This document shows positions 35,156 through 42,837 of a stretch of DNA of 64,000 nucleotides, piece after piece. Under the pieces are notes generated by a model, which saw nothing but the letters and a program-made list of their open reading frames with translations, was not told the DNA's origin and made no database searches. The stretch lies in assembly GCF_964340835.1 (NCBI RefSeq), contig NZ_OZ204251.1, one strand, 5' to 3'. Each line of letters starts with the position of its first letter. The stretch's first letter is position 1. The stretch comes from Bombilactobacillus bombi (GTDB lineage Bacteria > Bacillota > Bacilli > Lactobacillales > Lactobacillaceae). The translations under genes and the position numbers were made by a program.

Positions 35156-35263
35156 CTCTTGTTCTACTGATTGCTTTAATTAATCCGAGCTCAATATCTA
35201 CAACATAAGAAAGAAATTTAAAGATAGACAAGATTAATCACTTCAAAACTAATAGCTATATGT

Positions 35264-35388
35264 TATACTATATGTAAAGAAAAGAGCTGGTGTGCTAGCA
35301 CCAACTCTCATGCAGAGCCGTTTAAGAAGGTGACGCAGCAACAAATTATTCTAACCGCTACTGGTCAAAGTAAGGCGGTTATTTTTTT
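35264..35388 (+). ncRNA. Putative antisense antitoxin RNA of the holin-like type I system
   Basis: An extended -10 box TGTTATACT (35261-35269) with a weak TTCAAA -35 would start a plus-strand RNA near 35276. It would contain the hairpin AGAGCTGGTG/CACCAACTCT (35283-35308) and end at TAACCGC/GCGGTTA plus seven T (35352-35388). The RNA is complementary to the 3' part of the toxin mRNA, which in turn can terminate at the first hairpin. Convergent RNAs sharing terminator structures are the plan of par/Fst- and holin-like type I systems. Confidence 0.6.
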
Positions 35389-35492
35389 CGGTTGAATTTC
35401 ATCAATTCTATAATCAATCTGATTAACTCAATGCCGAATGTGCCAACACTAATTATAACCAGAAATAATTGTAGAATGTCCGCAATGGACAC
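35379..35492 (-). CDS. Holin-like type I toxin peptide (37 aa)
   Basis: A 37-codon frame begins with GTG, 8 nt after a strong AAAGGAG. The peptide has a short polar start (MSIADILQ), one hydrophobic span (LFLVIISVGTFGIELIRLII) and a charged end (ELMKFNRKK). This is the pattern of the putative holin-like toxins of lactobacilli and enterococci, which insert in the membrane when not repressed by an antisense RNA. A -10 TATAAT (35596-35601) gives a leader of about 97 nt. The gene is too short for usual gene callers. Toxicity is inferred. Confidence 0.72.
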   Translation of the reverse strand: MSIADILQLFLVIISVGTFGIELIRLIIELMKFNRKK

Positions 35493-35595
35493 CTAGGCTA
35501 CTCCTTTCGTTAGGATCTGTAACTGAATGATTTACACCATCAGCACCACCTCCCACTATGAGAGCGCCACCGCCTTTAACTTCTCCACACAAATT

Positions 35596-35601
35596 ATTAT
35601 A
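35596..35601 (-). promoter_or_regulatory. -10 box of the toxin mRNA
   Basis: TATAAT on the minus strand, 17 bp after a poor -35 (TATATT). Start near 35589 gives a structured, purine-rich leader before the toxin ribosome binding site. Confidence 0.45.
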
Positions 35602-35705
35602 ACAAACTCTAAATTTTAAATATACTATTGTCCGTGCTAATTCAGCTTTCTTACTGATTGATAAGACGAATTAAACTATATTCTCTTTGTTTATAAATAC
35701 AACTT

Positions 35706-36377
35706 CTAAATTAAAATAACCTTAAGAATGGCTATAAAAACTGCCATCATCACACAAATACGAAAATTTTGAGTTGATAAATATATAGTCGCCAGCATCC
35801 AACCAATAGCCATATAAATAAAGAAATTAATCCAATGAAGCACTTCTAAATTCAATAAACCATAAATTAAGCCACTTAAAAAAATCCCTGCTAAAGCACT
35901 ACCTAAAGAATTACGTCTTAAAAAATAATTAAAGAAAAAACCGGTGGTCACAAATTGTTGTTCAATGGAAATAACTAATGAGGTAGCCAATAAATCGAAC
36001 CAAAAAGCGATGGATCCCCGATCTAAATAATCAGCACGATTGATTAGATATGGAAAGCGCCCCATAGCCTTTAAATAACTAATCAGCATCATAAATAAAC
36101 CAATGGCAATAATAGCAAAAGCAATCAAACCAAAAAATTCCGTTATTCCCTGATGTAAGCTGTTGGTAGGAGAATTAAAACATTGTTGTTCATGCTGATA
36201 ACGTGCCCACATAAAAAATAAGATTAGCCCTGATAAAACCACAAAAATAACAGCCATTACTGGATTCAAGCCCTTATTACCTAAACATAGCTGTTCTAGT
36301 TTCTGTGAAAAAATTACCAAAGCTAGCCAAATTATGTACCAAATCACTCGAATAGAAGGAGATTTTAATGCTTGCAT
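35706..36377 (-). CDS. CPBP-family-like membrane protein with degenerate active site
   Basis: The 223-aa protein has about six membrane segments and the arrangement of CPBP (CAAX protease and bacteriocin-processing) intramembrane proteases. The expected motif 1 EExxxR reads EQQFVT, and the motif 2 His (FxxxH) is replaced in GLIYGLLNLEVLH, so the catalytic residues appear to be lost. It may be a non-enzymatic member or a diverged paralogue. Family assignment rests on pattern and topology and is tentative. It lies next to the type I toxin locus. Confidence 0.55.
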   Translation of the reverse strand: MQALKSPSIRVIWYIIWLALVIFSQKLEQLCLGNKGLNPVMAVIFVVLSGLILFFMWARYQHEQQCFNSPTNSLHQGITEFFGLIAFAIIAIGLFMMLISYLKAMGRFPYLINRADYLDRGSIAFWFDLLATSLVISIEQQFVTTGFFFNYFLRRNSLGSALAGIFLSGLIYGLLNLEVLHWINFFIYMAIGWMLATIYLSTQNFRICVMMAVFIAILKVILI

Positions 36378-36494
36378 AAATTCACCTGCTTAGTTTGATA
36401 AATACTAAGGCATTATAACATTAAGTAGCTATGAAGCTCAAATCAATTTTATTGTTTAAAAATCATTCTTTCTTCATAATTACTATTGTAAAAA

Positions 36495-36503
36495 CTGTTA
36501 TAA
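36495..36503 (+). promoter_or_regulatory. Extended -10 promoter of the lipoprotein gene
   Basis: TGTTATAAT lies 41 bp before the chosen ATG and downstream of an earlier in-frame ATG (36431), which supports the later start. Confidence 0.5.
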
Positions 36504-36544
36504 TGAAACCATTAAGAATAATAAAGAAAGTGTGGTTTAAATTA

Positions 36545-37258
36545 ATGTTTAACAAAAAAGTAACAATTGCTGTTGCTAGTTTGGCCTTTATATTAACTGG
36601 CTGTGGTAATAACTCCAGCAAAACTAGTTCTCAACAACCTGTCAAACCTTTTAGCGCAAAAGTAACACCTAGTGATGATGGAATCAAGCAACAAATCAGT
36701 GGTAGTTCCACCAAAGGTGATAAAGTTTATTATCAAGTGGCTGATGGCCAAAAAGATACAACTACTGTCAAAAACAAAAAATTTACCATTTCTTTGCCAG
36801 CATCTTTGAATACTCGTAAAGTAACCGTTAGTCAAAAGCAAAACTTGAGCAAACCTATTAAAGTTACTGTAAGCAAACCAACTGCTGTAATTAGCAGTGC
36901 TAAATTTGCGAAGGGTTTTAATGGCGCCAAAAAAATGGATGCAAAAATGCCAACAAAAATGCCTAAGCTTGATCGTCCTATGAACATCATGTTTAGTCCA
37001 GTGACAACTTATCGAATTTTGAGTAATCAAACTACTATTTATAGTATTCAATTGGAAATCACTGATGTTGCTAGTTCAGAAACCAAGGCTAATATTGGTG
37101 CAACAGCCGCCGGTTTAGGCATTAAAAACTCTGATTTAACAGACTTAGTAAACAAAGCTAAAAAGAACAAGGGTGCTAAGCAAACTAAAGACATTAATGG
37201 TTATCATTTAACCACTTTGGTTGACGGCAAAAAGTTAACAGTTAATGTTACTAAATAA
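36545..37258 (+). CDS. Lipoprotein of unknown function
   Basis: The protein (237 aa) starts with a classical lipoprotein signal: MFNKKVTIAVASLAFILTGC, lipid-modified Cys at residue 20. A Ser/Thr/Lys-rich linker is followed by a beta-rich domain (about 40-110, Ig-like in appearance) and a C-terminal domain with MNIMFSPVTTYRILSNQTTIYSIQLEITD. I do not recognise a named family. Upstream in-frame ATGs at 36431 and 36503 precede or overlap the promoter. The ribosome binding site is weak (AAAGTGTGG). Confidence 0.75.
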   Translation: MFNKKVTIAVASLAFILTGCGNNSSKTSSQQPVKPFSAKVTPSDDGIKQQISGSSTKGDKVYYQVADGQKDTTTVKNKKFTISLPASLNTRKVTVSQKQNLSKPIKVTVSKPTAVISSAKFAKGFNGAKKMDAKMPTKMPKLDRPMNIMFSPVTTYRILSNQTTIYSIQLEITDVASSETKANIGATAAGLGIKNSDLTDLVNKAKKNKGAKQTKDINGYHLTTLVDGKKLTVNVTK

Positions 37259-37270
37259 CTTTTAAAAACT

Positions 37271-37304
37271 AAAAAGCGAAGACAAAATTTTGTCTTCGCT
37301 TTTT
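37271..37304. terminator. Bidirectional terminator between lipoprotein and GH2 genes
   Basis: A perfect 17-bp inverted repeat (AAAAAGCGAAGACAAAA and its complement) with flanking A and T runs separates the convergent lipoprotein and GH2 genes. Confidence 0.9.
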
Positions 37305-37355
37305 TTATTAACAAAACTGCATAATAATAGTGGGCAATCTGCTCTAATGACAAAT

Positions 37356-39836
37356 TCAATAAGTAATAGTTTTTGAGGGTAAATTATTACCTGTAACTGT
37401 CAATAAAGCTGGTTGTTGATTGTGCTGTTTTAAAATAATCGCCAGCGCTCGCCCATTAAAAGTAGTTGTTCGCAGTGAATTAAAGGGCTTTAGAGGTTTG
37501 GGATTACCGCTGCCAAAACCTAAAATTTGATCTTGCTGATTATCTAGTTGAACTTGTAATTCTCGATCATTATCTGTAATTAGATTGCCTGCTTCATCCA
37601 CCATCTCGATATTAACATAATAAATATCGCCATTAATTCCCTGTTGATAGCTGAGTCGAGAATTCATAAGCTGTACATTATTTTCCACACTTAAACGCAA
37701 TTGTGGATGCTGCTTGGTAGCAGTTTGTAAAGTATAACTTCCTAACTCTTGGTCATGATTATAGGCTACTGCGGTTAATTGTCCTGGCAGATACTCAAGC
37801 TCAAATAAAGTTCTGAAACTATCAGCAACTGGTTTGCGGGCTATAACTTGCTGATTAAGACGTAATTCAACTTCAGTACCTGGACTATATACTTCAACTA
37901 TAATTGGTGCATGCTCTTTTACATCCCAGGTCCAACTAGAAATAGTATCACTAAGCATCCAAGGTGTTTTTTGTAGTGTTTCTCCATAGTGATGCGGATT
38001 TTGGACAGCTATATATGGCTTTTGACGGCGACCAAAAACAATTTCTCGATAATAAGAAAGTGGACGTCTAAAACCTGTAATATCTAAATCACCCACATAC
38101 GCTAATTGTGCAGGATATTGTGCACCAAATCCACCTTCACCAAATTGATAACCAGGAATGCCAACACCCGCTTCACCGATATAATCCCAGCCAGTCCAAG
38201 TGAAATCTCCAATAATCTGATTATGCTTTTGTACTAGTGGCCAATTTTCCCCAATTTGCGGTGGATAAGTTTCTGTTCCAATCAACAAACGTTGCGGATG
38301 AGCTTGGACGTCATGCTCATAACGGGCAGTCATATAATTATAACCAGCAATATCTGTCGTTGCAAAAACCTTATCCAATTGGTGTGATATTTTGTCATCA
38401 ACAATAATCTGGTCCAAATACTGATTCATAGCTGTCATAAAATCATTAACATTGCCTTGAATATCTGCAGAATCATTTTGTTGCTTAGCAACTCTTTCTA
38501 CAATTGGAATTAAATCATTGCCGACGGAAAATAAGCCATTAACTGCCGCTAATGTATAACGAGTTGGATCTAATTGCTGGATTAGTTGACTGATTTGAGC
38601 ACTTAATTGAACACCTTGATTAGTGGCTATTTCAGGAATTTCATTACCGATAGAATACATCACTACACTTGGATGGTTAAAATCTTTAGCAACCATTGAA
38701 CGAACATCTGCTTGCCACCACTCTTGAAAATACAACCCATAATCATAATCGGATTTACTACGGTTCCACATATCGAAAGTTTCATCCATTACATACATGC
38801 CTAATTCATCACATGCTCGTAGTAAAGAAGCAGCTGCCGGTTGATGGGCCATGCGAATTGCATTAAATCCTGCTTGCTTCAATAACTTAATTTGGCGATA
38901 AGCAGCTACGTCATAAGTAGCCGCACCTAGTAAGCCACTATCATGATGAATGCCGGCTCCGCGTAATTTAACCGTTTGTCCATTCACTTGCAAGCCGTGA
39001 TGTGCATCTAAAGTTAAAATTCGTACTCCAAAAACAGCCTCCATCTGATCAACAACTGCTTGTTGTAAATCAGTTAATTGGACTACGCACCGATATAAAT
39101 GTGGGTCTTCCCCACTCCATAATTGCGGATTCAACCAAGATAAGCGCTGTTGCCATTGCTGCTGATCTTGACTATTAATTACGATTGGGCTGCTATCTTG
39201 TATCACTAAGTTATTATTTTCATCAAATATTTGCGTATTTAGCTGTAATTGATCTTGTATTTCTGTAGTTTGATTATGAACTATTGCTGAAATCATCACA
39301 GTAGCCTGTTGCTTATTGGCTTGTTGTGTTGTAATTTGTAAGGCATCAGGTTGCAAATAAGTCCGCTTAGCACTGGTTAATAAATAAACATCACGAATGA
39401 TACCCGCACCAGAATACCAGCGGCTATTAGGCGTTGCTCCCGTTTTAACCTGTACTCGAATTTCATTATCAGCATCATATTGTAAAAATTTATTTAATTC
39501 TACATAAAAAGTTGAGTAGCCATAGGGCCGCTTCGCTGCAAGCTGCCCATTCACAAAAACAAAAGTGTTCATATAAACACCTTCAAATTTTAACTGAAAA
39601 ATGTGGTCTTTTTCATCTTTGGCTACGAACAAATTTTTGGTATAAATATATGTTCCCCCGTCACGATAACCAGTATTGCCACCGTTACTACTTTGGGGAT
39701 TTGCTGGCTGTTCTAACATCGCATCATGAGGTAAATTAACTTTCTTGGCGGTTTCTGGTACATTCCAAAGTAAGGCAAACGAATTATGATCCTGCCAAAA
39801 TTGCCAATCTTGATTCCATCTCATTTTTTGCATCAT
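37356..39836 (-). CDS. Glycoside hydrolase family 2 protein (beta-galactosidase-like)
   Basis: The 826-aa enzyme has the GH2 layout: sugar-binding jelly roll (about 1-180, RWYSGAGIIRDVYL), Ig-like domain (180-280), TIM barrel (280-600), and two C-terminal beta domains as in exo-acting GH2 enzymes. Glu399 in SIGNEIPE is the predicted acid/base and Glu522 in GTETYPP the nucleophile. The GH2 carboxylate-binding N-x-K motif of beta-glucuronidases was not recognised, so beta-galactosidase or a related exo-glycosidase is more likely. There is no signal peptide, so it acts on imported sugars. AAAGGAGATTAA precedes the ATG. A cre-like site lies upstream. Confidence 0.88.
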   Translation of the reverse strand: MMQKMRWNQDWQFWQDHNSFALLWNVPETAKKVNLPHDAMLEQPANPQSSNGGNTGYRDGGTYIYTKNLFVAKDEKDHIFQLKFEGVYMNTFVFVNGQLAAKRPYGYSTFYVELNKFLQYDADNEIRVQVKTGATPNSRWYSGAGIIRDVYLLTSAKRTYLQPDALQITTQQANKQQATVMISAIVHNQTTEIQDQLQLNTQIFDENNNLVIQDSSPIVINSQDQQQWQQRLSWLNPQLWSGEDPHLYRCVVQLTDLQQAVVDQMEAVFGVRILTLDAHHGLQVNGQTVKLRGAGIHHDSGLLGAATYDVAAYRQIKLLKQAGFNAIRMAHQPAAASLLRACDELGMYVMDETFDMWNRSKSDYDYGLYFQEWWQADVRSMVAKDFNHPSVVMYSIGNEIPEIATNQGVQLSAQISQLIQQLDPTRYTLAAVNGLFSVGNDLIPIVERVAKQQNDSADIQGNVNDFMTAMNQYLDQIIVDDKISHQLDKVFATTDIAGYNYMTARYEHDVQAHPQRLLIGTETYPPQIGENWPLVQKHNQIIGDFTWTGWDYIGEAGVGIPGYQFGEGGFGAQYPAQLAYVGDLDITGFRRPLSYYREIVFGRRQKPYIAVQNPHHYGETLQKTPWMLSDTISSWTWDVKEHAPIIVEVYSPGTEVELRLNQQVIARKPVADSFRTLFELEYLPGQLTAVAYNHDQELGSYTLQTATKQHPQLRLSVENNVQLMNSRLSYQQGINGDIYYVNIEMVDEAGNLITDNDRELQVQLDNQQDQILGFGSGNPKPLKPFNSLRTTTFNGRALAIILKQHNQQPALLTVTGNNLPSKTITY

Positions 39837-39860
39837 TTAATCTCCTTTACTAAAGTCCAA

Positions 39861-39885
39861 TGAAGACGATTGCAGTGTTAGTATA
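39861..39885 (-). promoter_or_regulatory. GH2 promoter region with cre-like site
   Basis: A -10 TATACT (39880-39885) is followed at the expected start point by TGAAGACGATTGCA (plus strand, 39861-39874), which fits the CcpA cre consensus TGWAANCGNTNNCA with one mismatch. CcpA repression of the glycosidase is inferred. Confidence 0.45.
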
Positions 39886-39967
39886 CCGACTTTAGCAATC
39901 GATAACTAGTTGCAAAACAAGGATTTCTCTCTTCATTTCCCAGAAAGTTATTTTTGAAGATAAAAAT

Positions 39968-39997
39968 AAGACCGAGATAAGCTACTATCTCTGTCTT
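39968..39997 (-). terminator. Terminator of the MFS gene
   Basis: AAGACCGAGATA (39968-39979) pairs with TATCTCTGTCTT (39986-39997) with one mismatch, 27 bp after the MFS stop. Confidence 0.7.
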
Positions 39998-40023
39998 TTA
40001 ATAATTTATTGATATAGATTTTT

Positions 40024-41232
40024 TTACTTAGCTGTAGTTTTAATAAAGAGTGTTAACAAACTGCTTACAAACAATAATACTCCTAAAACAACAAAAGCTA
40101 CAACAAAACTACCTTTAAATGCATCCACCAAAAATCCTGCTAACATCGGTCCTAAAACTCCACCAAAAGTACCACCAAAATTCAATACACCTGTAGCTGA
40201 ACCAATCCGATCTTCCGTAAATAAGCGCTGTGACCAAGTAAATGAACCAGTAAATGTGGCAACAATAGTCAAATTAGAAATAGCCATCATCACAGCAGCT
40301 AATATTAAATTATGAAAAGAAACCATCACAATCGTCGACAACATGCCTGTTGTAGCTGTTATAATAAGAAAGCGTTTCTGTTGTCCAGCAAACCATTTCG
40401 ATAAAACTATCCCAGTTCCAAGACTTCCGACAATTTGCCAAATAGCATTTAGAGCCAATAAGTTACCTGCACTACTTAATGATAAATGATAAGTCTTGGT
40501 TAAATAAGTCGGCATCCAAGATGAACTACCGTAAGCAGCAATGTTAATCAGAACCATTATCAAAGCTAAAACTAAGACATTAGAATCGCTTAAAACTTGT
40601 CCTAAACTAACTTTTTGCACAGGGGTCGTTGCAGTTTGCTTCACAACAGTTGCTTGATATTTAGGTATACATAAGGCGATCACTACAAGCGCAATTAAAA
40701 ATAAAGCTCCTAATAAGAAATAACCATAGCGCCAATTAATTGCAATTACCCGTGTACCAATCGTAAAAGCTAAGATAGCGCCAATTCCAGTAGTTGTTAG
40801 AATTGCCGACTGCATAAAAACTCGTTTTTCTGAATCAAAATTTTCTGCAATAGCTTTAGAAGCTGCAGAAGGATAGCCACTATGGCCAATACCTGAGCCA
40901 AAACGCATTAACATAAAAAATATTAAACCATTAGCCCACCCAAAAGCAAAGGCAAATAACGCTGTTAAACATAATGATAATAAAAGAATATTCTTCGAAC
41001 CAAATTTATCAACTAACCAACCACTAGGAATGCTCATCAAGCAATATGCTAAGAAAAAAGCACTCATAATATAACCAGTCTGCGTTGAAGTCAAACTAAA
41101 CTGCTTGCTGATAGGTACCATGGCTGCGGAAACCATTTGCTTATCCATATAAATAATTGAATATCCAATCATCAGTGCCACAACCATTTTCATACTGCCA
41201 CGCATTGCTGGTTGTTTCTTATCATTTTCCAT
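40024..41232 (-). CDS. MFS transporter, probably anion:cation symporter-like
   Basis: The 402-aa permease has 12 predicted membrane segments and the MFS loop GWLVDKFGSKNIL. The N-terminus (MVVALMIGYSIIYMDKQMVSAAMVPISKQFSLTSTQTGYIMSAFFLAY) resembles the ACS family that carries sugar acids and other organic anions. It lies upstream of and on the same strand as the GH2 gene but has its own terminator in between. A shared role in sugar or glycoside use is possible but not shown. GGGGTGTTTAG lies before the ATG. Confidence 0.85.
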   Translation of the reverse strand: MENDKKQPAMRGSMKMVVALMIGYSIIYMDKQMVSAAMVPISKQFSLTSTQTGYIMSAFFLAYCLMSIPSGWLVDKFGSKNILLLSLCLTALFAFAFGWANGLIFFMLMRFGSGIGHSGYPSAASKAIAENFDSEKRVFMQSAILTTTGIGAILAFTIGTRVIAINWRYGYFLLGALFLIALVVIALCIPKYQATVVKQTATTPVQKVSLGQVLSDSNVLVLALIMVLINIAAYGSSSWMPTYLTKTYHLSLSSAGNLLALNAIWQIVGSLGTGIVLSKWFAGQQKRFLIITATTGMLSTIVMVSFHNLILAAVMMAISNLTIVATFTGSFTWSQRLFTEDRIGSATGVLNFGGTFGGVLGPMLAGFLVDAFKGSFVVAFVVLGVLLFVSSLLTLFIKTTAK

Positions 41233-41343
41233 CTAAACACCCCATTCATGATTATTAGTTAATATTGAATTAGACGTTTTTAATTATAACGAATATTTAT
41301 CCAACTTACCATTAATATTTTTATAATAAATTTATAAATTAAT

Positions 41344-41373
41344 AAAAAAACACTTTCCAAAAAGGAAAGTGTT
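41344..41373 (-). terminator. tRNA-Thr terminator
   Basis: AACACTTTCC/GGAAAGTGTT (10 bp, 5-base loop) followed by seven T on the minus strand, 16 bp after the tRNA. Between this and the MFS start (41233-41343) the DNA is AT-rich with nothing recognised. Confidence 0.88.
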
Positions 41374-41388
41374 CTTTACCACAATATA

Positions 41389-41461
41389 AGCCATCTATCG
41401 GATTCGGACCGACGACCTCCACCTTACCACGGTGGCGCTCTACCTACTGAGCTAAGATGGC
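41389..41461 (-). tRNA. tRNA-Thr (anticodon GGU)
   Basis: The cloverleaf is complete: acceptor stem GCCATCT/AGATGGC, D arm TAGCTCAGTAGGTAGAGC, anticodon stem CCACC/GGTGG with loop GTGGTAA (anticodon GGT), and T arm GTCGGTCCGAATCCGAT. The discriminator base is T, and CCA is not encoded. Confidence 0.94.
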
Positions 41462-41477
41462 AACTCAATACCTATTT

Positions 41478-41506
41478 ATAATACCAAAAAATTATTATTT
41501 TGCCAA
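41478..41506 (-). promoter_or_regulatory. tRNA-Thr promoter
   Basis: TTGGCA (41501-41506) and TATTAT (41478-41483) with a 17-bp spacer, 16 bp before the tRNA 5' end. Confidence 0.7.
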
Positions 41507-41534
41507 CAAAAAATAGGCTTGAGCAGAGATTTTT

Positions 41535-42053
41535 TTAAAAAGCTTCAACAATTTCCAAAATACCAGACATCAAGAAATAAACAGCTGCCATGGTAACGAT
41601 TAATACGCCACCAATCATCGGCCGGAACAATAAGATAATACCAGCAATAATACTAATAACAGCCAAAATAATAATTACCCAATGATAACTTTTACCAAAC
41701 CACCGATAAATTGGTGCTAAACTGAGTTCAGCAATTCCATCTATAATAAACCAAAATGCCAATATATAAATCATTGTAGTCAGACCTAATGGTAAGTTAA
41801 ACAAAAAGATAATTCCCAACAAGATATCCACAATTGCGGAAAAAACTAACCAGCCAATGCGACTATTCATCATAAGCTGATGAACACGAAAAGCTAACCA
41901 GCATTGATAAATTCCTCTTATTAACGAAAACATACCTAATAGCAACATAATCGTAATGAGACCAGAAACAGGATGACTGATAATCTCATACCCGACAAAT
42001 AACGAAAAAATCCCAATGATTAAACTAAAAATATCAAATCGACGTGCTTGCAT
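41535..42053 (-). CDS. HdeD/DUF308 family membrane protein
   Basis: The 172-aa protein consists of six membrane segments arranged as repeated hairpins (FSLIIGIFSLFVGYEII, GLITIMLLLGMFSLIRGIYQCWLA, WLVFSAIVDILLGIIFLF, and so on), the pattern of DUF308/HdeD proteins. E. coli HdeD acts in acid resistance, but the function in lactobacilli is not known. AAGAGGAGATTGTAAAA precedes the ATG. It is transcribed away from the DtxR-family gene, and both share a region with two palindromes. Confidence 0.85.
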   Translation of the reverse strand: MQARRFDIFSLIIGIFSLFVGYEIISHPVSGLITIMLLLGMFSLIRGIYQCWLAFRVHQLMMNSRIGWLVFSAIVDILLGIIFLFNLPLGLTTMIYILAFWFIIDGIAELSLAPIYRWFGKSYHWVIIILAVISIIAGIILLFRPMIGGVLIVTMAAVYFLMSGILEIVEAF

Positions 42054-42078
42054 TTTTACAATCTCCTCTTAAATAAAA

Positions 42079-42130
42079 TTGCGCCCTAATCTTCAACATC
42101 TTATAATAAGATTATTAAACTTATTATAAG
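42079..42130. promoter_or_regulatory. Divergent promoter region with paired palindromes
   Basis: Two 11-bp palindromes, CTTATAATAAG (42100-42110) and CTTATTATAAG (42120-42130), are also inverted copies of each other. On the plus strand TTGCGC (42079-42084) and TATAAT (42102-42107) are 17 bp apart, so the first palindrome overlaps the regulator -10 box. TATAAT in the second palindrome can serve the HdeD-like gene. A DtxR-family operator is the natural inference. Confidence 0.6.
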
Positions 42131-42144
42131 AAGAGGTTAAACAA

Positions 42145-42807
42145 TTGTCCCCCAGTAAAGAAGACTACTTGAAAAACATCTTTGAATTACAACACAGTTT
42201 TCAGAAAGTTACCAATAAACGTCTTACCGAAATGATGCATGTCAGCGCCCCTTCAGTTACAGAAATGCTCTCTAATTTGACTCAAGCTGGCTTTATTGAG
42301 CATACGCCTTATAATGCTATTGCTTTAACAACTAAAGGTAAACAATTAGCTGAAAACCTAGTCAAAAAACATCGAATCTGGGAAGTATTCTTGGTTAACA
42401 ATCTACATTATACCATTATTAATGTAAATCAAGCAGCAGATTCCTTAGAACATTCAACTGATGATCAATTATTACATGCCTTAAATAGTTTTTTGCAATT
42501 TCCGCAACGTTGTCCTCATGGCAGCATTATTCCAGGTAATGGACAAGGGGAAACTGATGATGATGACTTGGTATTAAGTGAAGTAGAAACTATGACCCTT
42601 GTTAAAATAGTTCGAATTTTTGATAACCGCGAATTTTTAAATTATTTTTCAAAATTAAATTTAAATCTCAATCAAACAATTACCGTAATCCAGCATTTAC
42701 CTTTTGATGATTCCCTATTAATTAAAACCGCTACTGGTCAAGAATTAACTTTAAGCCGCAAAACTACTGATTTTATCTTTGTCGAAAAAAATAAAGACCA
42801 GAATTAG
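42145..42807 (+). CDS. DtxR family metal-dependent transcriptional regulator
   Basis: The regulator (220 aa) has the DtxR winged helix (MSPSKEDYLKNIFELQHSFQKVTNKRLTEMMHVSAPSVTEMLSNL), a metal-binding and dimerisation domain with KKHRIWEVFLV, DSLEHSTDDQLLHAL and PHGSIIPG, and a C-terminal SH3-like FeoA domain. It responds to Mn or Fe in relatives (MntR/IdeR/ScaR). It starts with TTG, 8 nt after AAGAGG; the conserved MSP start rules out a later codon. It likely binds the palindromes in its own promoter. Confidence 0.92.
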   Translation: MSPSKEDYLKNIFELQHSFQKVTNKRLTEMMHVSAPSVTEMLSNLTQAGFIEHTPYNAIALTTKGKQLAENLVKKHRIWEVFLVNNLHYTIINVNQAADSLEHSTDDQLLHALNSFLQFPQRCPHGSIIPGNGQGETDDDDLVLSEVETMTLVKIVRIFDNREFLNYFSKLNLNLNQTITVIQHLPFDDSLLIKTATGQELTLSRKTTDFIFVEKNKDQN

Positions 42808-42825
42808 TAATCTTTTCTGGTCTTT
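42793..42825. terminator. Bidirectional terminator after the DtxR-family gene
   Basis: AAAGACCAGAA (42793-42803) pairs perfectly with TTCTGGTCTTT (42815-42825). It overlaps the stop codon and lies before the convergent DUF975 gene. Confidence 0.8.
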
Positions 42826-42837
42826 ATATTATAAACT

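Noticed and set aside
35031..35231. A 66-codon minus-strand reading frame between the PPOX gene and the toxin locus
   Set aside because: It would start with TTG without a ribosome binding site, runs through a terminator-like palindrome at 35133-35155, and resembles no family I know.
35449..35556. A 35-codon minus-strand frame (GTG start, glycine-rich) overlapping the toxin start
   Set aside because: It has no good Shine-Dalgarno and a polar, glycine-rich composition; the overlapping frame has a strong AAAGGAG and a membrane peptide.
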